Positions 1 through 5,448 of a stretch of 7,404 bases of DNA are shown here, piece after piece. The stretch spans positions 1 to 7,404 of the forward strand of contig DATHVR010000179.1 of NCBI GenBank assembly GCA_035461175.1, read 5' to 3'. This DNA comes from DATHVR01 sp035461175 (GTDB lineage Bacteria > Actinomycetota > Acidimicrobiia > Spongiisociales > ZC4RG35). The translations under genes were made by a program, and so were the position numbers. Position 1 is the first letter of the stretch. The number at the start of each line of letters is the position of its first letter. The notes under the pieces are model-generated. The model worked only from the letters and a program-made list of their open reading frames with translations. It did no database searches and was not told the origin of the DNA.

Positions 1-213
1 CCGCTGGGCGTCGGCCCGGGTCACGCCGTAGTTCCCCTGATGGGGAGCGGTCATGACCACGATCTGTTCGGCGTAGGACGGATCGGTGAGGATCTCCTGG
101 TAACCGGTCATCGAGGTATTGAACACCGCTTCGCCGGTGGCGATGCCCTCGGCACCCACGGACAGACCTCGAAACACGGCGCCATCGGCTGTCACGAGCA
201 GGCCCGGGGTCAC
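1..213 (-). CDS. carA: Carbamoyl-phosphate synthase small subunit, N-terminal part (cut by window edge)
   Basis: CarA is the glutaminase subunit that frees ammonia from glutamine and passes it to CarB to make carbamoyl phosphate for pyrimidines and arginine. Only the first 71 codons are in the window; the frame is open to base 1. The translation starts MTPGLLVTADGAVFRG and carries the conserved CarA N-terminal block FNTSMTGYQEILTDPSY at residues 31-47, followed by a PHQGNYG segment near residues 58-63. The Cys-His-Glu glutaminase triad lies in the missing part, so activity cannot be judged. The GTG start at 213-211 is chosen because a GGAGG sequence at 224-220 sits 6 nt upstream, and because GTGA forms a 4-nt overlap with the pyrC stop. 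The gene follows pyrC directly; carB probably follows off the left edge, by analogy with other actinobacteria. Confidence 0.95.
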   Translation of the reverse strand, partial: MTPGLLVTADGAVFRGLSVGAEGIATGEAVFNTSMTGYQEILTDPSYAEQIVVMTAPHQGNYGVTRADAQR

Positions 214-1463
214 TCCTGGCCTCCGTGGACGAGGCGGCCGGCGTGGATAGTGGCCACCACCCGACCGGTGAGGGAGCGGCCCCGGAAAGGGCTGTTCTGG
301 GAACGTGACAGAAAGCGATCCGCGATCCAGTCGGCCTCGGGGTCGATCACCACCAGATTGGCCACTCCCCCTTCGGCCAGCGGCCGACCCTGGTCGACGA
401 GCCCGGCGATGGCGGCGGGGGCGATCGACATCCGCTGGAAGAGAGTCGCCTGGTCGAGGTCGACCGAGGAGAGGGTGGCGGCGAGGGCTGTTTCGAGCCC
501 GATCACGCCGCGGGGAGCTTCCTCGAAAGGAACCTCCTGCTCGTGGTCGGCATGGGGGGCGTGATCGGTGGCCACGGCATCGATGGTCCCGTTCTCCAGG
601 GCCTTGCGCAACTCGGCAACGTCGTCTCCGGTCCGCAGCGGGGGGTACATCTTGTAGTTGGGGTCCATCGTCTCGACCTCACGATGGTCGAAGACGAGGT
701 GATGGGGCGTCACCTCGGCTGTGACCGGTAGCCCGGCCGCCCGGGCCCGGCGGATCAGTTCCACCGTCCCGGCCGTTGAGACGTGCTGAACGTGATAGCG
801 GGCGCCGGTGAGCTCGACCAGGGCCAGATCACGCGCCACGATCGTCTCTTCGGCCAGGGCAGGAAGGCCCCGCATCCCGAGCCGGGACGAGATCTCCCCT
901 TCGTGCATGTGACCGCCCGCCCCGAGTGCCGGGTCCTCGGCGTGCTGGGCTATCACCGCGTCGTGGGCGGCCAGGTACTCCATCGCCCGGCGCAGCAGGC
1001 CGGCGTCGGTGACGGTGTCGCCGTCATCGGTGAAGACCCGCACTCCGGCCTCGAGTAGCTCGTCGAGATGGGCCAGTTCGACGCCGAGCCGCCCGAGCGT
1101 GATCGCTCCGGCCGGGACCACCTGACAGGATCCGTCCCGCCGGCCCTGCTCGGCTACGAACCGAGCCCGGTGGCCCATGTCGATGGGCGGGTCGGTGTTG
1201 GGCATCGCTACCACCGCGGTGAAGCCGCCGGCCGCCGCCGCCCGGCTGCCCGAGGCGATGTCTTCTTTCCATTCCTGGCCCGGCTCCCGCAGGTGGACGT
1301 GGAGGTCGACCAGCCCCGGTCCCACCCACATCCCCTGCGCCTCGATGACGGTGGCGGGGGTCACGGCCGGGGACCCCATCCGCAATTGCCCCTTTTCGAC
1401 CGTCACGTCGGTCGTCCGGGGGCCGTCTGCGGTCAGGACGGTGCCGCCACGTATGAGGATCAT
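210..1463 (-). CDS. pyrC: Dihydroorotase, type I, zinc-dependent
   Basis: This cytosolic enzyme cyclises N-carbamoyl-L-aspartate to dihydroorotate, the third step of UMP synthesis. The 417-residue length fits the type I family (about 45 kDa), not the shorter E. coli type II form. Visible motifs are the zinc-binding HVH in DLHVHLREPGQ (H55, H57), MPNTDP (87-92), FTDDG (D147), H174 in IAQHAED, H227 in HVQHVST and D300 in ATDHAPH. The spacing of these residues matches the Aquifex type I metal ligands, so the enzyme looks active and not a structural pseudo-dihydroorotase. The ATG at 1463-1461 is preceded by GGGAG at 1475-1471 (7 nt spacing) and overlaps the pyrB TGA as ATGA. The same frame stays open well upstream inside pyrB, but that extension is low-complexity Pro/Arg/Gly sequence and is not part of the gene. 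Type I dihydroorotases can associate with aspartate transcarbamoylase, which is encoded just upstream. Confidence 0.97.
   Translation of the reverse strand: MILIRGGTVLTADGPRTTDVTVEKGQLRMGSPAVTPATVIEAQGMWVGPGLVDLHVHLREPGQEWKEDIASGSRAAAAGGFTAVVAMPNTDPPIDMGHRARFVAEQGRRDGSCQVVPAGAITLGRLGVELAHLDELLEAGVRVFTDDGDTVTDAGLLRRAMEYLAAHDAVIAQHAEDPALGAGGHMHEGEISSRLGMRGLPALAEETIVARDLALVELTGARYHVQHVSTAGTVELIRRARAAGLPVTAEVTPHHLVFDHREVETMDPNYKMYPPLRTGDDVAELRKALENGTIDAVATDHAPHADHEQEVPFEEAPRGVIGLETALAATLSSVDLDQATLFQRMSIAPAAIAGLVDQGRPLAEGGVANLVVIDPEADWIADRFLSRSQNSPFRGRSLTGRVVATIHAGRLVHGGQE
220..224 (-). promoter_or_regulatory. Shine-Dalgarno sequence of carA
   Basis: On the minus strand this reads GGAGG, 6 nt before the GTG start at 213. 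It lies inside the last codons of pyrC and supports the non-ATG start of carA. Confidence 0.8.
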
Positions 1464-2380
1464 CGACCTGCTCCCGGGGCGGCCAGGAGCCGGAACAGGA
1501 CCGCCATCCGGGCGGCGACGCCGTTGCGGACCTGATCGAGGATCAGGGTGCGGGGGCTGTCGGCGACGTGAGGGGAGATCTCGACCCCCCGGTTCATCGG
1601 CCCGGGATGCATCACCACCGCCCGGGGGTGGAGGCGGGCGAAGCGACGGTCGTCCAGGCCGAACCGGCGGACATACTCCGGAAGGCTGGTGAATCCGCTC
1701 GCCCCGCCCCGCTCGGCCTGGATGCGCAACAGGTAGACCACGTCCAGGTCTCCGATGACGGCGTCCAGGTCTCCGGCCGGCTCCGCCGGCCAACCTTCGG
1801 TGTGGAGGGGTAGCAGGGTGGGGGGAGCGACCAGCGTCACCCCGGCTCCCAGAGTGGAGAAGGCGAGGAGGCAGGAGCGGGCGACCCGGGAATGCCGTAT
1901 GTCGCCCACGATCCCGATCCGAAGGCCCTCCAGGCTGCCGAAGTGGCGCCTGATCGTTAGGGCATCGAGGATGGCCTGGGTGGGGTGCTGGTGGGCGCCG
2001 TCGCCCCCGTTGACGACCGGGACGTCGACCCACTCGGCCACCCGGTGCGCCGCCCCGGTGGCCGAGTGCCGCACCACCATCAGGTCGGCGCCCATCGCCC
2101 GCAAGGTCAGGGCCGTGTCCTTGAGGCTCTCCCCCTTCGTGACCGAGGAGGTGCCGGGACTGAACGAGAGGACGTCGGCCGAGAGGGCGCGGGCGGCCCG
2201 CTCGAACGAGAGCCGGGTCCGTGTCGACGGCTCGAAGAACATGGTCGCCACCGTCTGTCCACGCAGGGTGGGCACCTTGGGGATATCACGCCCCAGTACC
2301 TCCACGAACTCGTCACCGAGGTCGAGCAGGTCCTCGATGTCGGCCCGACCCATCTCCGCCAGGGTGAGCAGATGCTTCAT
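1460..2380 (-). CDS. pyrB: Aspartate carbamoyltransferase catalytic subunit
   Basis: PyrB condenses carbamoyl phosphate with aspartate to N-carbamoylaspartate, the committed step of pyrimidine synthesis. The 306-residue protein has the usual catalytic-chain length. The carbamoyl-phosphate site FFEPSTRTR spans 48-56, the mobile 80s-type loop TKGESLKDT spans 81-89 (with the active-site Lys at 82 or nearby), HPTQ is at 132-135, GDIRHSRVARS is at 159-169, RIQAER is at 219-224 and HPGPMNRG is at 258-265. The HPTQ and MNRG forms distinguish it from ornithine carbamoyltransferase. No pyrI regulatory gene is present, in keeping with pyrimidine operons that are controlled through PyrR. The start ATG at 2380-2378 overlaps the pyrR stop as ATGA and has GGGAG at 2391-2387, 6 nt upstream. 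Confidence 0.98.
   Translation of the reverse strand: MKHLLTLAEMGRADIEDLLDLGDEFVEVLGRDIPKVPTLRGQTVATMFFEPSTRTRLSFERAARALSADVLSFSPGTSSVTKGESLKDTALTLRAMGADLMVVRHSATGAAHRVAEWVDVPVVNGGDGAHQHPTQAILDALTIRRHFGSLEGLRIGIVGDIRHSRVARSCLLAFSTLGAGVTLVAPPTLLPLHTEGWPAEPAGDLDAVIGDLDVVYLLRIQAERGGASGFTSLPEYVRRFGLDDRRFARLHPRAVVMHPGPMNRGVEISPHVADSPRTLILDQVRNGVAARMAVLFRLLAAPGAGR
1471..1475 (-). promoter_or_regulatory. Shine-Dalgarno sequence of pyrC
   Basis: The minus strand reads GGGAG, 7 nt before the ATG at 1463. It decides the pyrC start against the long upstream in-frame extension. Confidence 0.75.
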
Positions 2381-2916
2381 TCACTGCTCCCGTTCTCTAC
2401 CCACACCCCGGTCTCATCGTCGATGGGAATGGTTCTCACCGTCACCCGTTGGTCGGGTGCGGTGGGGAGGTTCTTGCCCACGTAGTCGGGGCGGATGGGA
2501 AGCTGGCGATGGCCGCGGTCGACTAGTACCGCCAGTTCCACCACCGCCGCCCGGCCCAGGTCGGAGAGGGCGTCGAGGGCGGCGCGGATCGTCCGGCCCG
2601 TGTAGAGGACGTCGTCGACCAGGATCACCGAGCGGTCGGTGATGTCGGCAGGTATGGCCGTGCGGGCGAGGTGAGTGGCGGCGCGTCGATCTAGGTCGTC
2701 GCGGTAGAGGCCGATGTCGAGTTCGCCGACCGGCACCGCCGTTCCCTCGAAGCTCTCGATGGCGTCGGCGATGGCGGTGGCCAGGGGCACCCCCCGGGTG
2801 TGGATCCCCACCAGAACGACCTGCTCGGCGCCGTGGTGGCGTTCGACGATCTCGTGGGCGATGCGATGGATGGCGCGCCTGACATCGTCGGCGTCCAGAA
2901 CGGCGGCTGCCGTCAT
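2377..2916 (-). CDS. pyrR: Bifunctional pyr operon regulator / uracil phosphoribosyltransferase PyrR
   Basis: PyrR is an RNA-binding regulator of pyrimidine genes that senses UMP and also has uracil phosphoribosyltransferase activity in many bacteria. The 179-residue protein is of normal length. The PRPP-binding motif VILVDDVLYTGRT covers residues 97-109. The PyrR-specific block DRGHRQLPIRPDYVGKNLPT covers 133-152 and separates it from ordinary phosphoribosyltransferases such as Upp or Hpt. The basic patch around HTRG (39-42) and the DRRAATHLA stretch (76-84) are in the expected places. The ATG at 2916-2914 is preceded by AAGGAG 5 nt away. That sequence is itself part of a predicted PyrR-binding hairpin, suggesting autogenous translational control. 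It is the first gene of the pyrR-pyrB-pyrC-carA chain and overlaps pyrB by 4 nt. Confidence 0.98.
   Translation of the reverse strand: MTAAAVLDADDVRRAIHRIAHEIVERHHGAEQVVLVGIHTRGVPLATAIADAIESFEGTAVPVGELDIGLYRDDLDRRAATHLARTAIPADITDRSVILVDDVLYTGRTIRAALDALSDLGRAAVVELAVLVDRGHRQLPIRPDYVGKNLPTAPDQRVTVRTIPIDDETGVWVENGSSE
2387..2391 (-). promoter_or_regulatory. Shine-Dalgarno sequence of pyrB
   Basis: The minus strand reads GGGAG, 6 nt before the pyrB ATG and inside the 3' end of pyrR. Confidence 0.75.
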
Positions 2917-2921
2917 TCCAG

Positions 2922-2927
2922 CTCCTT
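2922..2927 (-). promoter_or_regulatory. Shine-Dalgarno sequence of pyrR
   Basis: AAGGAG lies 5 nt before the pyrR ATG at 2916. It is the strongest ribosome binding site in the window and forms the 3' arm of the lower stem of the PyrR hairpin. Confidence 0.85.
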
Positions 2928-2956
2928 GCCGGTCTCGCGGGGCCGGCTTAAAGGGG
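2922..2956 (-). promoter_or_regulatory. Predicted PyrR-binding RNA hairpin covering the pyrR ribosome binding site
   Basis: In the minus-strand RNA, GCCGG (2947-2943) pairs with CCGGC (2932-2928). Above this is a C2942/A2933 mismatch, then the C2941-G2934 pair, closing a hexaloop CCGCGA (2940-2935). The loop fits CNGNGA, the conserved loop of PyrR-binding RNAs. Below, CCUU (2954-2951) can pair with AAGG (2927-2924) across a 5' three-base bulge UAA (2950-2948), and C2956 with G2922. The AAGGAG of pyrR is thus in the lower stem. Known family behaviour: PyrR binds such hairpins when UMP is high, and in Mycobacterium smegmatis this blocks translation. Inference: the same control acts here. No separate attenuator terminator is visible in the 57-nt spacer. 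Confidence 0.75.
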
Positions 2957-2970
2957 ACAAGTTCGGTGTC

Positions 2971-2976
2971 AGTCTA
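2971..2976 (-). promoter_or_regulatory. Possible -10 box of an internal pyr promoter
   Basis: TAGACT fits the actinobacterial TANNNT -10 pattern and overlaps the nusB stop codon. A start about 7 nt downstream (G at 2964) would give a short leader beginning just before the PyrR hairpin. No convincing -35 was found, so read-through from efp-nusB is an equal alternative. Confidence 0.3.
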
Positions 2977-3345
2977 GGCCTCTCCCCGCTCGCGCTCTGC
3001 CAGGGCGGCGAGGACGCCGTTGACGAAGGACCCGGAGCGCTGGGTGGAGTAGGTCTTGGCGAGGCGGACCGCCTCGTTCACAACCACGGCGGCGGGGGTG
3101 GACCGGTGATGACGGAGCTCGTAGAGGCCGAGGCGCAGGATCGCGCGGTCGATCACCGGCATGCGTTCGATGCTCCAATGGTCGCTGGCGCCGGTGATGG
3201 CGGCATCGAGCTGGGTGCTTTCGGCCATCACGCCCTCCACTAGCTGCCGCGCTCGCAGCGGCAGCTCGGCGAGCGGTCCCGTGTCGCCAGTTCGATCCGC
3301 CTGGTACAGAGCCTGCAGCGCCAGGTCGCGGGGCTCCTCGGTCAC
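2974..3345 (-). CDS. nusB: Transcription antitermination factor NusB
   Basis: NusB binds boxA RNA together with NusE (ribosomal protein S10) and supports antitermination and processing of rRNA transcripts. The 123-residue product is somewhat shorter than the usual 130-150, but the helical landmarks are all present: LALQALYQAD (8-17), the WSIERMPVIDRAILRLGLYEL region (57-77), VNEAVRLAKTYS (89-100) and the closing SGSFVNGVLAAL (104-115). The shortness comes from a brief N-terminus and a compact segment around residues 18-30. The GTG at 3345-3343 is the only reasonable start, because an in-frame TGA sits at 3360-3358. No well-placed Shine-Dalgarno sequence is visible. With only one base between the efp stop and this GTG, translation is probably coupled to efp. 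The stop is TAG at 2976-2974. Confidence 0.95.
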   Translation of the reverse strand: MTEEPRDLALQALYQADRTGDTGPLAELPLRARQLVEGVMAESTQLDAAITGASDHWSIERMPVIDRAILRLGLYELRHHRSTPAAVVVNEAVRLAKTYSTQRSGSFVNGVLAALAERERGEA

Positions 3346-3346
3346 C

Positions 3347-3904
3347 TCAGGCCCGGGTCAGGTACTCGCCTGACCTGGTGTCGACCTTGATCCGGTCTCC
3401 CTGTTCGACGAACAAGGGGGCGTTGACCACTAGGCCGGTCTCTACCGTCACCGGCTTGGTGGCGCCGGTGCGGGTGTCGCCTTTCACTCCCGGTTCGGCG
3501 TAGGTGACCTCCAGCTCGACTGCGGCCGGGAGGTCCACCCCGATCGGAGTGCCTTTGTACAGGGCCAGGGTGACGGTGGCACCGTCGGTCAGATAGTTGG
3601 CGGCGTCACCCACGTCTTCCCTGGACAGGGCGATCTGTCCGAAATCCTCGAGGTTCATGAAGTGATAGCCGAGGTCGTCGGAGAACAGGTACTGGTGGTC
3701 CGAGCGGTCGATGTAGGCCTGGGCCACGTCCTCGTCTGCCCGGAAGGTGCGGTCCAGAACCTGGCCCGTTTCCACATTCTTCAGCTTGGTGCGGACGAAG
3801 GCCTTGCCCTTTCCCGGCTTGACATGCTGATACTCGACGATGGTGAACAGGCCGTCGTCGAGGGCAAGCGCCATCCCCGGGCGGATGTCGTTGGTTGAGA
3901 TCAT
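3347..3904 (-). CDS. efp: Translation elongation factor P
   Basis: EF-P binds between the ribosomal P and E sites and relieves stalling at consecutive prolines. The 185 residues match the family length. An N-terminal KOW-like domain (about 1-62) holds the loop HVKPGKGKAFVRTK (27-40) with the functional lysine at K32. A middle OB domain (about 65-125) and a C-terminal OB domain (about 128-185) follow, ending in GDRIKVDTRSGEYL, the family's C-terminal signature region. The loop has Lys at position 34, where mycobacterial EF-P has Pro (PGKGP). No EF-P modification gene (epmA/epmB/earP) lies in the window. The ATG at 3904-3902 is preceded by TATCCT exactly 6 nt away, suggesting a leaderless mRNA; the GAGG at 3910-3907 is only 2 nt from the ATG, too close for a normal Shine-Dalgarno. 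efp lies 27 nt after aroB and one base before nusB. Confidence 0.98.
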   Translation of the reverse strand: MISTNDIRPGMALALDDGLFTIVEYQHVKPGKGKAFVRTKLKNVETGQVLDRTFRADEDVAQAYIDRSDHQYLFSDDLGYHFMNLEDFGQIALSREDVGDAANYLTDGATVTLALYKGTPIGVDLPAAVELEVTYAEPGVKGDTRTGATKPVTVETGLVVNAPLFVEQGDRIKVDTRSGEYLTRA

Positions 3905-3910
3905 GGCCTC

Positions 3911-3916
3911 AGGATA
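3911..3916 (-). promoter_or_regulatory. Probable -10 box of a leaderless efp promoter
   Basis: TATCCT matches TANNNT and ends 6 nt before the efp ATG, so the expected transcription start is the A of the start codon. It lies in the 27-nt aroB-efp gap. No clear -35 hexamer was found, which is common for such promoters. Confidence 0.5.
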
Positions 3917-3931
3917 GGGCGGCGGCCGTCT

Positions 3932-4957
3932 TCACAGGCCCACCGCCTGCAGGCCCTCGACCAGGTCGTCCTCCGACACGTGACGCAGTACCGGGCGACC
4001 GATCCGCTCCAGGAGCACCATCCGGATACCGTCGGCGGTGCGCTTCTTGTCGCGTCCGATCAGGGTGAGCACCGAGTCGCGTTCGGCCGTCGGAGCCCGG
4101 GTGGGGAGAGCGGCTGCCTCCAGCGCCCGGACCAGGGTCTCGGTCTCGTCGAAGCCGCACAACCGTTGCGAGACCGCAGCCGCCGCCACCAGACCGACGG
4201 CGACTCCCCGGCCGTGGGAGATGCCGGTGGCGAACTCGATTCCGTGCCCGATGGTGTGACCGAGGTTGAGGAGGGCCCGGTCTCCCGCCTCCCGGAAGTC
4301 GGCGGCCACCACCCCCGCCTTGACCCGTACCGCCGCCGGCACCACCAGCTCCAGATCGGCCTCGAGGCCGTCCTCGAGGTAGGCGGCCAGGATCTCGGGG
4401 GCCGCCAGCAGCCCCGCCTTGATCGCCTCGGCGGCGCCCTCCGACCTGAGCTCAGTCGGTAGGGCGTCGATCACATCCAGGTCGATGACGATCCGGCTCG
4501 GGTGCCAGAACACTCCCACCAGGTTCTTGCCGGCCAGATTGAGGGCGGTCTTGCCGCCGATGGCGGCGTCGACCGCGGCGAGGAGAGTGGTGGGGACATG
4601 GACCAACTCGACTCCCCGCATCCAGGTGGCGGCCACGAAGCCGCCGGCGTCGGTGATCGCTCCCCCACCCACGGCGATCACGGTGTCGTGTCGTCCCAGC
4701 CCGAAGGCGGCCAGATCGTGGTAGACCTTCTCCACCGCCCCCAGTGATTTGGCCTCGTCCCGGTCGGGCATGAGCACCTGGGTCACCCGGATCCCCGTCG
4801 ACGAGACGGCGTCCGCCACCCGTGTCGCCACGGCGGAGGCGCCGGGCTGGGTGATCACCACGGCCTGGCGGCGATCCGCTCGCGGGGGCAGGAGGGGATC
4901 GGGCAAGCCCCGGCCGATGAGCGCTTCGCTCTCGGAGCCGATCAGGATCGATTCCAC
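3932..4957 (-). CDS. aroB: 3-dehydroquinate synthase
   Basis: AroB converts DAHP to 3-dehydroquinate using catalytic NAD+ and a divalent metal, the second step of the shikimate pathway. The 341 residues fit the bacterial family. Visible motifs are the nucleotide-binding VGGGAITDAGGFVAATWMRG (96-115), VPTTLLAAVDAAIGGKTALN (121-140) and GKNLVG (143-148). By comparison with the Aspergillus AROM enzyme, the metal ligands would be E177, H234 and H248. Substrate or catalytic residues K180, K213, R227, N231 and H238 are also in register, and a lysine pair lies at 304-305. These support dehydroquinate synthase over other sugar-phosphate cyclases. One oddity is HGRG at 248-251, where the family usually has HGE. 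The GTG start at 4957-4955 lies inside aroK, giving a 16-nt overlap; no good Shine-Dalgarno is seen, so translational coupling to aroK is likely. Confidence 0.97.
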   Translation of the reverse strand: MESILIGSESEALIGRGLPDPLLPPRADRRQAVVITQPGASAVATRVADAVSSTGIRVTQVLMPDRDEAKSLGAVEKVYHDLAAFGLGRHDTVIAVGGGAITDAGGFVAATWMRGVELVHVPTTLLAAVDAAIGGKTALNLAGKNLVGVFWHPSRIVIDLDVIDALPTELRSEGAAEAIKAGLLAAPEILAAYLEDGLEADLELVVPAAVRVKAGVVAADFREAGDRALLNLGHTIGHGIEFATGISHGRGVAVGLVAAAAVSQRLCGFDETETLVRALEAAALPTRAPTAERDSVLTLIGRDKKRTADGIRMVLLERIGRPVLRHVSEDDLVEGLQAVGL

Positions 4958-5448
4958 AGCTCGATCACTTGCTCGGCGATCTCGTCGGTCTCCCGTCCGT
5001 CGGTGGGGATACGGTGGTGGGCGGCCCCCACGTATTGGTCCCGGCGGCTCTCGAGCAGTTCGGCCAGCGCCTGGACCGGGTCGTCGGCGTCCGCCACCAG
5101 CGGCCGGCTCCCGTCCGAGCCCACCCGTGCCGCCAGCGTCTCGGGGGAGGCTTCGAGCCAGATCACGAGACCGGAGCTGCGCATGAGGTCGATGTTGCCG
5201 GGATCGAGGACCGCTCCCCCGCCGGTGGCTACCACCACCGGTTCCCCGGAGGCCGCCGAAGTGATCATTTCGTTTTCGAGCCGCCGGAAGGCGTGCTCGC
5301 CTTCAGCCGCCCACAGGTCGGCGATGGACGAGTCGGTGACGGAGGCGACCAGCAGGTCGGTGTCGACGAAGTCGAGGCCCAGGCGGCTGGCCACCTCGAC
5401 GCCGACGGTCGACTTGCCCGACCCCATCATCCCGATCAGCCATAGCAT
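4942..5448 (-). CDS. aroK: Shikimate kinase
   Basis: Shikimate kinase phosphorylates shikimate at O3 with ATP, the fifth step of the chorismate pathway. The 168-residue product has normal length. Walker A GMMGSGKST is at 6-14, and the DTD at 29-31 supplies the metal-binding and shikimate-binding aspartates. FRR (54-56) carries the substrate-binding arginine. The GGGAV segment (76-80) is the usual shikimate-binding Walker B-like loop, and SRPLV (114-118) holds the lid arginine R115. A further arginine pair is at 135-136 before the Tyr. All align with the Mycobacterium tuberculosis enzyme at a constant offset in the N-terminal half. The ATG at 5448-5446 shares one base with the aroC stop (TGATG). 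There is no Shine-Dalgarno sequence before it, so re-initiation after aroC is the likely mode. Confidence 0.97.
   Translation of the reverse strand: MLWLIGMMGSGKSTVGVEVASRLGLDFVDTDLLVASVTDSSIADLWAAEGEHAFRRLENEMITSAASGEPVVVATGGGAVLDPGNIDLMRSSGLVIWLEASPETLAARVGSDGSRPLVADADDPVQALAELLESRRDQYVGAAHHRIPTDGRETDEIAEQVIELWNRS

Noticed and set aside
40..564. Plus-strand open frame opposite carA and the 3' end of pyrC
   Set aside because: No domain and compositionally biased; the minus-strand CarA and PyrC translations are unmistakable.
1464..2033. N-terminal extension of pyrC through pyrB (607-codon open frame)
   Set aside because: The extension is low-complexity Pro/Arg/Gly sequence in the wrong frame of pyrB. 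The true start MILIRGG has a Shine-Dalgarno and a standard overlap, and fits the family length.
1755..2642. Long plus-strand open frame of 295 codons opposite pyrB and pyrR
   Set aside because: Its product is Arg/Ser/Pro/Gly-rich with no recognisable domain, and it lies wholly antisense to two certain genes. Long shadow frames are expected in high-GC coding DNA.
2917..2973. B. subtilis-style transcription attenuator (terminator/antiterminator) before pyrR
   Set aside because: The 57-nt spacer has no second hairpin followed by a U run; only the binding hairpin over the Shine-Dalgarno is visible, so translational control fits better.
4942..4957. The aroK/aroB 16-nt overlap as a sign of a wrong aroB start or frameshift
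   Set aside because: Both proteins have normal length and complete termini, and no later in-frame start in aroB would keep the N-terminal strand. The overlap is accepted as real.
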